Numbered from the stretch's first letter, positions 32,946 through 42,365 are shown. The stretch: DNA of 64,000 nt from Paenibacillus sp. 32352 (GCF_002042965.1 NZ_MZNT01000002.1:682001-746000), one strand, 5' to 3'. Program-made: numbers and translations. Notes: a model not told the origin generated them from the letters alone.

Positions 32946-33635
32946 ATGTACAAAGCGGTTCTGTTTGATCTGGATAACACTTTATTAAATTATTCACTTA
33001 GCGAATACGACTGTATGAGAAGGACCTGTCGTGATCATCAATTATTTGCGAACGACGAGGAGCAATGGAGCCGCTTCTGGGAAGTCTATTTAAAGCATAA
33101 TGAAAAGTATTGGATGGACTTTGTGAGCGGGGGTTCCGTTACATCGATTCATGATGTCATTCGATATTCTTTCCGAGATACTCTGAATAGGGATGTCCGG
33201 CTGCATAACGAGCTTGCAAGCACGTATTGGAATTATTTTTGTCATACCTGTCATTTTGAGGATGGGGCGGAGGATGTCCTTCGTTCATTACAAAGCGACT
33301 ACAAGTTGGGGATTATTTCCAATGGCATAGGGGAAGCTCAACACAAAAGGCTGACGGCAGGGAATATTCGCGGTACCTTTCAATCGATTGTTGTATCCGA
33401 TGAGGTGGGGATACGTAAGCCGCATAAGGAAATTTTTGAGATGGCATTAAATGAACTAAAGCTTGATAAGGATGAGGTTTTGTTTGTAGGAGACTCCCTG
33501 CAGGATGATTACCATGGTTCCGTGAACGCAGGAATCGATTTTTGCTATTACAATAGAAATAAGCAGAATCTTCGAGAGGACATACAGCCTAAATACATGA
33601 TTCATCGCTTGGAGGAGCTTGTCGATTGTATGTGA
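32946..33635 (+). CDS. HAD family hydrolase (YjjG/noncanonical nucleotidase-like)
   Basis: The 229-residue protein has HAD motif I VLFDLDNTLLNYS, motif II LGIISNGIG, motif III with KPHKEIF and motif IV FVGDSLQDDYHGSVNAG, with a helical C1 cap. YjjG-like members dephosphorylate nucleotides; the substrate here is inferred only. GAGGATG lies just upstream. It follows the NucB gene by 40 bases on the same strand. Confidence 0.88.
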   Translation: MYKAVLFDLDNTLLNYSLSEYDCMRRTCRDHQLFANDEEQWSRFWEVYLKHNEKYWMDFVSGGSVTSIHDVIRYSFRDTLNRDVRLHNELASTYWNYFCHTCHFEDGAEDVLRSLQSDYKLGIISNGIGEAQHKRLTAGNIRGTFQSIVVSDEVGIRKPHKEIFEMALNELKLDKDEVLFVGDSLQDDYHGSVNAGIDFCYYNRNKQNLREDIQPKYMIHRLEELVDCM

Positions 33636-33728
33636 AGCCTATGGAAAGAGGCTGTGGAGACATGTGCGGAATGACGGCGGTATGTATCTGAGAAAATGGA
33701 GTGTAAATCCGCGTTCTGGAGGGATGTT

Positions 33729-34484
33729 ATGAAAGCCTCACTATGGATGGAAGTGATGAAACTGCTTTTTGGTGAATTGCTGCATCAGTTCGACGAAGGA
33801 GAAGAATATGCCCTTTACTCCTACGGTCCGGATTTGATTCACCGTATTGGCTATGCGACGAATATGACCCCCGATATCATCCGTCAGGCTGTCGATCGCA
33901 AAGTGGATCTCATTCTGACGCACCATGATGCGTGGGATTTCATGTATGGAATGAAAGAGGAGTGCCACCAGTTGCTTAGACACTACGGCATCCATCATTT
34001 CTTTGTTCATCTTCCTCTGGATTACGCCGATTTCGGGACCTGTCCGTCCTTGATGAGAGCCATCCACATCGATACGCTGCTTCAGCCTTCCCTGCACCAC
34101 AAGAATAGAAGTACTACGGGTATAGGAGAATTCCATGTCCCGATAACCTTGGATGAATTGCAAGAAAGAATGAATAGAGTGCTTCATGAAAAGGTTAGAG
34201 TATGGAACCATTCGGATAAAGCTGTTCAACGTGTAGGAGTCGTGACAGGAGCAGGCAATTCCACCTTATCGATCCGTGATGCCCATGAATCGGGCTGTGA
34301 CGTATATATTACGGGTGAAAAAACCTTATATACAATTCAGTACGCACAGTATATAGGCATGAATTTGATTGTCGGCAGCCATACCTTTACGGAGATTTTT
34401 GGAGTCAGATCGTTGGCTGCCCAAATAAGCGAGCAGTTCCCAGATATCGAAATGGTTGAGTTGAAGGAAGCTCATTTTGAATGA
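33729..34484 (+). CDS. Nif3-like dinuclear metal centre hexameric protein (short form)
   Basis: The start is ATG 33729 with GGAGGG upstream; a longer frame from 33696 lacks support. The protein of about 251 residues has LILTHHDAWDF, the first metal-binding His pair, GVVTGAGNSTLSIRDAHESG and DVYITGE, and a final IVGSHTFTE. These match the NIF3/GTP cyclohydrolase-like family but without the central PII-like insert of longer members. It binds two metal ions; its reaction is unsettled. It follows the HAD gene by about 90 bases. Confidence 0.87.
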   Translation: MKASLWMEVMKLLFGELLHQFDEGEEYALYSYGPDLIHRIGYATNMTPDIIRQAVDRKVDLILTHHDAWDFMYGMKEECHQLLRHYGIHHFFVHLPLDYADFGTCPSLMRAIHIDTLLQPSLHHKNRSTTGIGEFHVPITLDELQERMNRVLHEKVRVWNHSDKAVQRVGVVTGAGNSTLSIRDAHESGCDVYITGEKTLYTIQYAQYIGMNLIVGSHTFTEIFGVRSLAAQISEQFPDIEMVELKEAHFE

Positions 34485-34517
34485 GCTCTTTTAGACGCTA
34501 TTTAACTGTAGGAGATG

Positions 34518-34546
34518 AAAGGGGCAGCCCCTCCGGCTGCCCCTTC
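34518..34546. terminator. Bidirectional terminator between convergent genes
   Basis: GGGGCAGCC (34521-34529) and GGCTGCCCC (34535-34543) form a strong GC stem between AAA and TT flanks, placed between the Nif3 gene and the convergent ABC permease gene. Confidence 0.75.
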
Positions 34547-34553
34547 CATACGT

Positions 34554-35336
34554 TTATGATCCCGTTGAACGGTAATGCCTTACCCCAATGTGCCAAACTA
34601 ACAGGCAAGGAATGAGAAACAGAAAGCCGGCTAACGGCAGGAACGCATATAGCGGATTATCCATCCCGTCGCGCCCCAGGATGTAGTTTAGAGGCAAATA
34701 GTTGACGCAGCCAAAGGGGATGAGGAACGTAAACAATTTGCGAACCCAGGTATGATATATATTGAGAGGGTATTGGTTCATTTCACGCCCGCCATCGGTA
34801 AAGATGTTGGCAATTTCCAGGCCTTGTACGGTCCAGAAGCTGATAGAAGCGGCCAGAATGAAGATTCCCGTAAAAATGACGCTTCCGCTTATCATCATTA
34901 GCACCAACGTCATGATTTTGAGAAAGGACCAATCCGTGTCTATATGTAGGCAAGACCAGATAAGAACTAACGCACAGAGGAACAGACGGCCTATCCGCGC
35001 GAATTCGAATTTGGAGCCGAACACCTGGACTACCGTGCTCCGAGGGCGGACAAGCAATCTGTCGAAGTCTCCGCTAACGACTAGGCTGGAGAAGGTGTCA
35101 AAACCGCGCGCAAAGCATTCTGTGACAGAGAAGGCTATATTCGTAACAGCGAAGCAGAGGGCTACCTCGTAGAGGCTCCACCCCTTGACCATCCCAAATC
35201 GATCAAACATAAAGTACAGGCCGGCAAAGGTGGTAAAGGGAGTCAGACATTGTCCTACCATTAAAAGCAGGAACGAGGTCCGGTACTGCATCTGCCCTTT
35301 GAAAAAAAGGAGCATATATTTGAAATAAAGGTTCAT
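34554..35336 (-). CDS. ABC-2 type transporter permease (COG3694-like)
   Basis: The 260-residue membrane protein has six predicted helices, with MLLFFKGQMQYRTSFLLLM at the start and SVIFTGIFILAASISFWTVQ, CVNYLPLNYILGRD and a final pair of hydrophobic segments. It matches the smaller permease of the COG4586/4587/3694 exporter family found in Bacillales and actinobacteria. It would form a heterodimeric pore with the next permease. The substrate is unknown. It is the last gene of a three-gene minus-strand operon, 8 bases after the preceding gene. Confidence 0.85.
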   Translation of the reverse strand: MNLYFKYMLLFFKGQMQYRTSFLLLMVGQCLTPFTTFAGLYFMFDRFGMVKGWSLYEVALCFAVTNIAFSVTECFARGFDTFSSLVVSGDFDRLLVRPRSTVVQVFGSKFEFARIGRLFLCALVLIWSCLHIDTDWSFLKIMTLVLMMISGSVIFTGIFILAASISFWTVQGLEIANIFTDGGREMNQYPLNIYHTWVRKLFTFLIPFGCVNYLPLNYILGRDGMDNPLYAFLPLAGFLFLIPCLLVWHIGVRHYRSTGS

Positions 35337-35344
35337 TGTACGGT

Positions 35345-36151
35345 TTACCCTCCTTGAACGACGACACGACGCAATGCCTTATCCATAGCTAACTTGCCTA
35401 TACCTACAAGCACAGCCAACCAGATCAGCTGAAAACATAATCCTTGTACAGCCTCCACCTTCGATAGATTCCCCGTAAATACCCGAAACGGAAAATCAGC
35501 GGTCCAATGAAACGGAAGCGCATAGACGATCTTCTGCATCCACCCCGGCATTAAGGGTACTGGAATAATGAGACCGGCAAAAAACTCTCCGAACACGCTA
35601 AATAGTAACAAAGAGCCTACGGGCGACATCGTGACAAACACCGAGATGTAAATAAGCATGGAGATAGCGACGATCATTAACAGACCCGCCAGCAATACAG
35701 CGAGAAAAAGCAGAAATGTGGCAAAATCCGGAGGAAGCTGCAGTCCGTAAGGCTCCGGCAGGAACCATACGATAATCAAGATGGGCAGGCAGCGAAGCAT
35801 AGCGCTCGATAGCCGTTGAGCAAGCAGCTTGGCATACCAGAGCCCATATAGGCCGCTTGGCCTGCACAACTCATAGGCAATGTTGCCGCTAGTAATTAGC
35901 TGAAACAGCTCACTATCCCTGAGCCAGAGCACAACAAGGGAAAGAAATCCCTGTTTAAGCCAGGTATACGTTACTACTTGGGATAAGGTCATCGGCGGCT
36001 CTTGTGTTGCATGACTATAAAACGCCTGAAAAATCATAATGAACATAAAGCCGAAAAAGAATTGGGTTCCGATGCCGGCCAAGGCTGCCGCACGGTATTG
36101 GAGTCCAGTGTGTATCCGCAGCTTGAAAACAGCCAGGTATCCTTTCATCAT
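35345..36151 (-). CDS. ABC-2 type transporter permease (COG4587-like)
   Basis: The 268-residue, six-helix membrane protein has FKLRIHTGLQYRAAALAGIG at the N-terminus and LLLAVLLAGLLMIVAISMLI-like helices in the middle, plus the PVPLMPGWMQKIVYALPFHW loop typical of this family. It pairs with the 34554 gene product. Its start overlaps the stop of the ATPase gene by 4 bases (ATGA), so translation is coupled. Confidence 0.85.
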   Translation of the reverse strand: MMKGYLAVFKLRIHTGLQYRAAALAGIGTQFFFGFMFIMIFQAFYSHATQEPPMTLSQVVTYTWLKQGFLSLVVLWLRDSELFQLITSGNIAYELCRPSGLYGLWYAKLLAQRLSSAMLRCLPILIIVWFLPEPYGLQLPPDFATFLLFLAVLLAGLLMIVAISMLIYISVFVTMSPVGSLLLFSVFGEFFAGLIIPVPLMPGWMQKIVYALPFHWTADFPFRVFTGNLSKVEAVQGLCFQLIWLAVLVGIGKLAMDKALRRVVVQGG

Positions 36152-37125
36152 AGCTGGTACTCCTTATACATTTGAACAATGATGTCTTCTATGGGCTGGG
36201 TATCGATCGTGACGTCCAGAAGCTCTACCTGGGAGGACAATCGCGTCAACGCATCCGATATAATAATTTGCTCCGTATCTACACTGAGAACGGCCCGGTC
36301 CGGTGTCCAGGACAATACCGTCGCACCGGGTATTTGAAAGGGGGTGCTGCTTTCCCGGTATTCGGCGGTAATGGTTCGTTTGGTTCCGAACCGGCCTCTC
36401 AATCCCTGGACGCTGCCGTCATACAGCAAAGTTCCTTTGCCGATGAGTAGAATCCGGTCTGCCAGCGCTTCGATATCATTCATATCATGAGTGGTTAGAA
36501 TGACGGTGACTCCTTTTTCTTTATTGATCGTTTTGATAAAGTGCCGCACTGCGATTTTGGATACAGCATCGAGGCCAATGGTCGGTTCATCCAGAAAGAG
36601 GATGCTCGGATTGTGAAGCAGGGAAGCTGCAATTTCGCAGCGCATCCGTTGTCCCAGGCTGAGCTGTCGAACGGGAGTGTAGATAATATCCCCAAGGTCC
36701 AGCGAATCGATGAGCAGGGAAAGAGTGCGTTTGTACTCCGGCAGCGGGACCTTGTAAATGTCTCGCAGCAGTTCAAACGAATCCATGACAGGGACGTCCC
36801 ACCAGAGCTGAGACCGCTGTCCGAATACGACTCCGATATGCTTGACGTAGGGTACCCGTTCCAGCCATGGCGTATAGCCCTTAATGGTGCAGGTTCCCCG
36901 GTCGGGTACCAGGATGCCGCTCATAACCTTGATCGTGGTCGATTTGCCGGCACCATTGGGACCAATGTAGCCGACGATTTCTCCCGGTTCGATGGAAAAT
37001 GAGATGTCCTGAAGCGCTTCCACCACAGTGAATTCTCGATGAAACAATGATTTGATGGCATGACGCAGACCTGATGTGCGTTTGGCCACCAGGAACGACT
37101 TGCTAATTCCGTTTACGGTTATCAA
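36148..37125 (-). CDS. ABC transporter ATP-binding protein (COG4586-like exporter)
   Basis: The protein of about 325 residues has Walker A GYIGPNGAGKSTTIK, the ABC signature RQLSLGQRMRCEIAASLL, Walker B ILFLDEPTIGLD and the switch ILTTHDMNDIEAL. An accessory domain from residue 230 is typical of drug- or lipid-export ATPases of the DrrA/COG4586 type. An ATG at 37140 lies inside the ribosome binding site GGAGG; the in-frame TTG at 37125, 8 bases after GGAGG, is the likelier start. It energises the two permeases that follow. Confidence 0.88.
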   Translation of the reverse strand: MITVNGISKSFLVAKRTSGLRHAIKSLFHREFTVVEALQDISFSIEPGEIVGYIGPNGAGKSTTIKVMSGILVPDRGTCTIKGYTPWLERVPYVKHIGVVFGQRSQLWWDVPVMDSFELLRDIYKVPLPEYKRTLSLLIDSLDLGDIIYTPVRQLSLGQRMRCEIAASLLHNPSILFLDEPTIGLDAVSKIAVRHFIKTINKEKGVTVILTTHDMNDIEALADRILLIGKGTLLYDGSVQGLRGRFGTKRTITAEYRESSTPFQIPGATVLSWTPDRAVLSVDTEQIIISDALTRLSSQVELLDVTIDTQPIEDIIVQMYKEYQL

Positions 37126-37164
37126 GCTTGATACCTCCATTCTTTTTTAGAGAGACGGAAGAAA

Positions 37165-37194
37165 ATAATACCACTATTAGGCAATAAGTGTCAA
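37165..37194 (-). promoter_or_regulatory. Strong sigma-A promoter of the ABC exporter operon
   Basis: On the minus strand a perfect TTGACA (37194-37189) is followed after 18 bases by TATTAT (37170-37165), about 40 bases before the ATPase start. Confidence 0.7.
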
Positions 37195-37248
37195 CGAAAT
37201 TGTTTTGGGTTAATATAGAAATTTATAGGTAGAGGTGGGAACAATGCT

Positions 37249-37279
37249 ATTAATAATATTAATAATTAATATTATTAAT
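37249..37279. repeat. 31-bp AT-only perfect palindrome
   Basis: ATTAATAATATTAA (37249-37262) and TTAATATTATTAAT (37266-37279) are perfect 14-base arms around TAA. It lies in the 308-base gap between the exporter operon and an acetyltransferase gene, both on the minus strand. The rest of this gap holds only the promoter and terminator listed. Confidence 0.7.
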
Positions 37280-37385
37280 AAAATGACTTGCTCATTAAAA
37301 AAGTCCTTTAGTAAAGTTTTGATTTCATCGAGGTGCAGCCATATAATTTTGCATTCACAAGGCGTGCTTAGTTAGCAAAATGCGG

Positions 37386-37423
37386 CAAAAGAGAAGCACA
37401 CTGCGAACATGCAGTGTGCCTCT
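37386..37423 (-). terminator. Rho-independent terminator of the acetyltransferase gene
   Basis: On the minus strand GAGGCACACTGC and GCAGTGTGCTTC form a strong stem, followed by TCTTTT. It is just after the stop at 37434. Confidence 0.75.
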
Positions 37424-37433
37424 TTCAGCTGTC

Positions 37434-38603
37434 TTAAAGCTTCCATTTCCGCATCAGCGGAACGCCGATCCGGTTCAATAATCGTTCCAGCACCATCCAG
37501 CTAATTCTGCGCGGCCAAGGTAAATGGGCATCGAGGACAGCGCTGAATTCAATGTCTCCGACCGCTCCGCGATTGCGCTTGAATTCCGCTGCGCCGGAGC
37601 TTTCATGCAGCTTCCAGCCGTTTTGCTCGGAGATACCGATCAGGACAGCGGATAGCATGCGGTAAAGTCCCAGCTCCTGCGGCAGGGAGGTGTCATAGCC
37701 GAAGACGGGAGTTGTCATGACACCATCTTTGACGTAATAGCCAAGCACAGCATCCAAGCTGTGGCTAGATGCATTTCGCAGAGCATACAGCTTCAGGGTT
37801 CCAAGCTCAAGGGCTTGCAAGAAAAAATCCTCGGTAAACCACGGATTGCATCGGGAATGCTTGTCCAAGTAGAGCATATCATAGAGCGACTTTAATCTCG
37901 GGATGTCCGAGGGAGTCAACTGATCCGGACGCACGACTTCATAGCCGTGCTTGTCGATCAGCTGCCGGTCGCGTTTGATCAGCCATCGTGCTTTTGCATT
38001 GGGGGGTTCAAAAAGATACACTTGCCGGCTGGGTACCAAACGGAACTTTTCACGGCGAAGCGCTTCGATCCAAGGTTCATTCAGACTGGGAACGAGAGAA
38101 CGAAATATGATCGTATGTCCGGGGAATTGGGCGCGCAGAAGCCGTAACCCTTCAGGCAAAAGGCTCGAGGCTTGAGCCGGGTAAAGATTCGTAGAGAGCA
38201 GGCTGTTGTTCACATGAACCACCTGGTTCATTCGGCTTGCCTTTAAAAGCACGCCAATTCCGTCCAGCAGCCGGCTTAAGAAGGATTCCAGCCAAGGCAG
38301 CTTTAGCTTGTACAGCTCTTGCTTGGCATAAGTAACATAGTGTGTATAGGGCGAGCACACGTAACTGTTCTCGTATTCTTGGCTATTAACAGTGACAGGA
38401 AGCAAGTCATCCCCGAGTCGAAGCACATACAGGCTTGTCTTGACATTGGCAATGTAACGGGTAGGGGAGTGCTCCATCCACGGGACCAGCCAATGGGCAG
38501 CCTGCCGGCCTGCCTCCGTGTCCGGAAAACGGATATGATGACAGCTGCTGCTGTCGTAGAGCTCGACTAGTGTAGTTGCTTCATTATGAGAACTCAAGCA
38601 CAA
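37434..38603 (-). CDS. GNAT family N-acetyltransferase-like protein (FemAB/GNAT fold)
   Basis: The 389-residue protein has its acyltransferase fold in the C-terminal half: VPSRQVYLFEPPNAKARWLI, YDMLYLDKHSRCNPWFTEDF, AVLGYYVKDGVMTTPVFGYD and LGLYRMLSAVLIGISEQ, ending ESSGAAEFKRNRG. This long, two-domain arrangement resembles peptidogalycan-precursor/lipid acyltransferases of the GNAT superfamily more than small drug acetyltransferases. The substrate is unknown. The start is TTG 38603, with GGAG 5 bases upstream. It is monocistronic. Confidence 0.65.
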   Translation of the reverse strand: MCLSSHNEATTLVELYDSSSCHHIRFPDTEAGRQAAHWLVPWMEHSPTRYIANVKTSLYVLRLGDDLLPVTVNSQEYENSYVCSPYTHYVTYAKQELYKLKLPWLESFLSRLLDGIGVLLKASRMNQVVHVNNSLLSTNLYPAQASSLLPEGLRLLRAQFPGHTIIFRSLVPSLNEPWIEALRREKFRLVPSRQVYLFEPPNAKARWLIKRDRQLIDKHGYEVVRPDQLTPSDIPRLKSLYDMLYLDKHSRCNPWFTEDFFLQALELGTLKLYALRNASSHSLDAVLGYYVKDGVMTTPVFGYDTSLPQELGLYRMLSAVLIGISEQNGWKLHESSGAAEFKRNRGAVGDIEFSAVLDAHLPWPRRISWMVLERLLNRIGVPLMRKWKL

Positions 38604-38861
38604 TTCATCTCCTTTGTATTTGATTATACAAAAAACTATGAAATGTGTATCCCTACCATGGATCTATGTGCTACAATAAGTACGCCAAATACATATTTTG
38701 CGCACTTTTCTTTATAACGGTTTTTATTTATTACAGATGAACAAGATTACGGTAAAATTTCAGTTTATATTTTCCATAGATGATCTAGAGATGGGAGTAA
38801 GTGCAGATCCCCGCTTGCCCCACATCATGTGCAGTTGACATAAAGGAAGAAGGGTTTGGGA

Positions 38862-39785
38862 ATGGCTAGAAATTATGACCTGGAAGACTTTTACGCCGAG
38901 CCGATTCAAGCATTTGTCATATGGATGAAGCAGGCAGGGTATACGGAAGCTACGAGGAAAGAATATTTGCGGGAAGTACTTTCGTTCCTGGAGTCTTTGA
39001 ATGAGCTTCCGGTTCAGAAGGTTGGCAAAATGCAAATAGTCGGCTTTCTCGTATCCAAGCAAAATACGGCAGGGGACAAGACTCGTAACCGAACGCTGTC
39101 CGCCATAAGGGCATTCTATACCGCATTGATCGATCTGGAGCTGGCAACGCGAAATCCGGCCATGGAGATCAAAAAGTCCAAAACCGAAAAGAACAGGAAG
39201 CCAGTCTACCTGGAGGAGAACGACCTGAAACAAACGATGCAATATATTGACGGTCGTTATAAGAATCGGAATATGGCTGTTTTCCTGCTGATGTCTTACT
39301 GCGGCCTGCGCGTAGGGGAAATTCACAGAATGAACGTAAGTGACTTTAATCCATCCAAAGGGACCCTGGAAGTATTCGGCAAAGGGCGAAAATGGAACGA
39401 AATCCCGCTTCCGCCGATGCTTATTCAGTATCTTGCACAGGTGGTGCAGGAGCGAATCATCCCGCACAGCTCCAAGGAGGATGCTTTTTTTATCTCCCAA
39501 AAGGGAAGAAGGCTATCCATAAGACAAATTCAAAAGATAGCGTCACAGACCTTTGCGTTGTTAAAAGAAGAGCATCCTCATCTGAGTGACCTGGAGCTGT
39601 CCTGCCACAAGCTGCGGCATTCCTTTGCCACGATGCTGCTCAGGCATAACGTAGATATTCGGGTTGTGAAAGAGCTGATGGGGCACGCATCTATCGAGAC
39701 GACCATGATTTACACTCATGTAAACAATGAACAGAAAAAAACGGCCATGTCATCGCTGGAGCTTCCCGAGCTCGTCTTGGCTTAG
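38862..39785 (+). CDS. Tyrosine recombinase/integrase, XerC/XerD-like
   Basis: The protein of about 307 residues has an N-terminal SAM-like core-binding domain (residues about 10-95, [20 protein letters not shown]) and a catalytic domain with Arg in [11 protein letters not shown], Lys near [12 protein letters not shown], the box [12 protein letters not shown], His in [16 protein letters not shown] and the nucleophile Tyr in that same segment. GGAAGAAGGG precedes the ATG. It stands alone, without phage, transposon or excisionase genes and without the usual xerC or xerD neighbours, so it may be a solitary recombinase. No att site was recognised. Confidence 0.88.
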   Translation: MARNYDLEDFYAEPIQAFVIWMKQAGYTEATRKEYLREVLSFLESLNELPVQKVGKMQIVGFLVSKQNTAGDKTRNRTLSAIRAFYTALIDLELATRNPAMEIKKSKTEKNRKPVYLEENDLKQTMQYIDGRYKNRNMAVFLLMSYCGLRVGEIHRMNVSDFNPSKGTLEVFGKGRKWNEIPLPPMLIQYLAQVVQERIIPHSSKEDAFFISQKGRRLSIRQIQKIASQTFALLKEEHPHLSDLELSCHKLRHSFATMLLRHNVDIRVVKELMGHASIETTMIYTHVNNEQKKTAMSSLELPELVLA

Positions 39786-39839
39786 AATGGAATAGCGAGG
39801 TAAGTGAAATTGGAGAGAGCTGTCCACAGAGCTGCAGTT

Positions 39840-39875
39840 ATCCTAGGTTGAACCATCAGCCTAGGATATTTTTTT
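39840..39875 (+). terminator. Rho-independent terminator of the integrase gene
   Basis: ATCCTAGG (39840-39847) and CCTAGGAT (39860-39867) form the stem, followed by a run of seven T. Confidence 0.85.
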
Positions 39876-39893
39876 GTCATGCGCATCGTTCGT

Positions 39894-40778
39894 TTATTGA
39901 TTTCTCACTTTTTTGCGGTAGTCCCTTGGCGTCATTCCTTCCATCATCTTGAAGGTCTGTCCAAAATGAGCCAGAGTATTGAAGCCGACCCGGCTCGCGA
40001 TCTCGGCAATGGAGTATTCGGTAAGGGCGAGCTCCCGCTTGGATTGGCGTATTCGCGTATAAATCAAATAATCGGATATGGTAATGCCGGTTGTTTCCTT
40101 AAACAGATGGCATAAATAGTAAGGGCTTACATAAATCATATCCGCCAGCTGCTTCAGCTTGATAGGCTCATGATACCGTTCGGACAAGTAGCGTATGACC
40201 TGCTCCACCCTCGGATTAACCGAGCTTCGGGAGATAGGGGAGGCACCTTGGGACGTTTGATTATGGATCAAGCGGTAAATTTCCAGCAGCAGCTCGTTCA
40301 GGCAAATGGAGCAGCTGATTTCGAACATGTCCAGGCGCTGGCGCACTTCTTCTTCCATTCGTGTCAGCAGTGCGTTCAGTTTTGCCTGCGTTTCTCCGGA
40401 CACTCGCAGATGCCTGTGAGTCAAGTCCGAGCCGGGGCGAAACAATCGCAAAAACTGGGTCGCCGCCTGAGGTAGAAGCATTTCCGGTAAAAAGTTAACG
40501 ACGCTGCGCGAGCAGTCTACTCCCATGCTGGGGGCGCTTTTATGGGATTCATATTCGGATATAAGCAGGATATCGCCTCCGACCAGAGGGAAAATTCGAT
40601 CCTCAATAAGAAAGTTGCCGGAGCCCTGCTGGAAAAAATAAATTTCATAACCCGGATGCGAATGGAAGTCCATATAAAAGTGCTTGTCGGTAGCACGATG
40701 CTTTATAAAAAAAGGGCGCACACGCAGCCGTTCTTCTACCTCATAGATCCGAAGCTTATCGTCCTGATGATTGGGCAT
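39894..40778 (-). CDS. AraC family regulator with N-terminal cupin domain
   Basis: The 294-residue protein has an N-terminal cupin (residues about 25-100, DFHSHPGYEIYFFQQGSGNF and GDILLISEYESHK) that probably binds a sugar or other small ligand. A C-terminal AraC double helix-turn-helix follows (about 190-290, KLKQLADMIYVSPYYLCHLF and IAEIASRVGFNTLAHFGQTF, ending MTPRDYRK). GGAGG precedes the ATG. It is divergent from the MocR gene. Its target is not clear; in Paenibacillus such genes usually control carbohydrate genes. Confidence 0.9.
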   Translation of the reverse strand: MPNHQDDKLRIYEVEERLRVRPFFIKHRATDKHFYMDFHSHPGYEIYFFQQGSGNFLIEDRIFPLVGGDILLISEYESHKSAPSMGVDCSRSVVNFLPEMLLPQAATQFLRLFRPGSDLTHRHLRVSGETQAKLNALLTRMEEEVRQRLDMFEISCSICLNELLLEIYRLIHNQTSQGASPISRSSVNPRVEQVIRYLSERYHEPIKLKQLADMIYVSPYYLCHLFKETTGITISDYLIYTRIRQSKRELALTEYSIAEIASRVGFNTLAHFGQTFKMMEGMTPRDYRKKVRNQ

Positions 40779-40870
40779 CCCACTTAAAGCCTCCTCTGCA
40801 AATTCTCTATCTTATTAACTTACTCCTAGATCGGCATTAGCGCAATAGATTCATATCGAAAATGGGGGAT

Positions 40871-40882
40871 TGTATCGATACA
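40871..40882. promoter_or_regulatory. 12-bp perfect palindrome in the AraC/MocR divergent interval
   Basis: TGTATCGATACA lies between the two divergent starts. A TATAAT box follows within about 25 bases on the plus strand (about 40899-40904). It may be the operator for the MocR protein or part of its promoter. Confidence 0.4.
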
Positions 40883-40936
40883 GTTGTCGCAGTTATGTAT
40901 AATGAAGGGAGATCAGCAGAAGGGAGCGGAGGCCGC

Positions 40937-42280
40937 ATGAAAAAGTATTTGTCGATATTATCCGATATCGAGCAGAAAATAATGGAAGGACAGTACCGCT
41001 CGGGGCAAAAGCTGCCTTCCGTTCGCATCGCCGCCAAGCAGTACGGATGCAGTATCAGTACGATCCTGCATGCCTATACGGAGCTGGAAAAACGGCACGC
41101 CATTTACTCCGTTTCTCAAAGCGGTTATTACGTCGTAGATAAATCGGGGGATGCAGCCAAGGATAAGAAAGACCGTAAAATCATCGATTTCGCTTCGGTG
41201 CTCCCGGATATCAATGTGTTTCCTTACGTGGACTTCCAGCATTGCTTGAACAAAGCGATTGACCAATACAAGCAACATTTGTTCACCTATGGCGATCCGA
41301 AGGGTCTGGAGTCACTGCGATACACGCTGGCCTCACATCTTGCAGGCGATCAAGTCATTGCGGATCCCAGGAGAATTATAGTGACTTCGGGGGCGCAGCA
41401 GGCGCTGGAAATTTTGGCGAGAATGCCGTTTCCGAACGGAAACTCAGAGATCCTGGTCGAGCAGCCGGGCTACGATATTTATCTGCGTTATCTCGAATAC
41501 GAAGGTATTCCAGTCAGCGGCATTAGGCGCACGGCGACAGGCATCGATTTGGGGGAGCTGGAGGAAAGGTTTAAAACCGGTAAAATTAAATTTTTTTACA
41601 CGATGTCCAGATTTCATAATCCGCTGGGAACCTCCTACACCGTAACGGAGAGAAAAGCGATAGCCGATTTGGCGAGCAAATACGACGTGTACATCGTAGA
41701 AGATGATTACATGGCCGACTTGGGCATAGAACAGGGCTTCGACCCCATTTATGCGTACAACCGGACGTCGCATGTCGTATATGTGAAAAGCTTTTCGAAG
41801 ATTATTTTCCCGGGGCTAAGATTAGGCGCAGCAGTGCTGCCGGAGAAGCTGCTTGAGACGTATCTTGCTAACAAGAGGTATGCCGATTCCTCGCTCTTAT
41901 CTCAAGCAGCACTCGAGGTATACATGAAAAACGGCATGTATGAGCGGCATAAACGCAAAATATGCAGTCAATATTCGGCAAGGATCAGTGCTTTGAATGC
42001 AGCCGTAGAGCGGTACAATCAAGCGGGCCTCATAGAAACCTCGCACGTCAGCTCAGGCATTTATGTTCAATTTAAGCTGCCGCAAACGGTTAACCTGGAG
42101 CGGTTGATTGCTCGGTTAGATGCAAGACATGTTCATGTCATACCCGGGAAAAAATTTTATTTGACCTCTTACCTGGATCGGGAAAAGTTTCTTCGGATCA
42201 GTATCTCGCAGGCTCATCCCGAGCAAATTGATGAGGGAGTAAGGGCGATCATAGAGGAAGCGGGGAGGCCGGTTCATTAA
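40937..42280 (+). CDS. MocR family regulator: GntR DNA-binding domain fused to PLP aminotransferase
   Basis: The start is ATG 40937 (MKKYLSILSDIEQKIMEGQY) after GGGAGCGGAGG; the longer frame from 40862 runs through promoter sequence. The protein of about 447 residues has a GntR winged helix (residues about 1-70, KLPSVRIAAKQYGCSISTI) and a fold-type-I aminotransferase domain with the PLP lysine in VKSFSKIIFPGLRLGAA. MocR proteins such as PdxR and GabR sense PLP and amino compounds and control adjacent genes. Here the divergent neighbour is an AraC gene, so the target is uncertain. Confidence 0.9.
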   Translation: MKKYLSILSDIEQKIMEGQYRSGQKLPSVRIAAKQYGCSISTILHAYTELEKRHAIYSVSQSGYYVVDKSGDAAKDKKDRKIIDFASVLPDINVFPYVDFQHCLNKAIDQYKQHLFTYGDPKGLESLRYTLASHLAGDQVIADPRRIIVTSGAQQALEILARMPFPNGNSEILVEQPGYDIYLRYLEYEGIPVSGIRRTATGIDLGELEERFKTGKIKFFYTMSRFHNPLGTSYTVTERKAIADLASKYDVYIVEDDYMADLGIEQGFDPIYAYNRTSHVVYVKSFSKIIFPGLRLGAAVLPEKLLETYLANKRYADSSLLSQAALEVYMKNGMYERHKRKICSQYSARISALNAAVERYNQAGLIETSHVSSGIYVQFKLPQTVNLERLIARLDARHVHVIPGKKFYLTSYLDREKFLRISISQAHPEQIDEGVRAIIEEAGRPVH

Positions 42281-42365
42281 AATAGCAAAGGAAAAGAAAT
42301 GATAGGGTATGCTGCATGGTAAGCTTAAAAAGGCTGGATGTTAACTTTGAAAGGGGATTCCTTTA

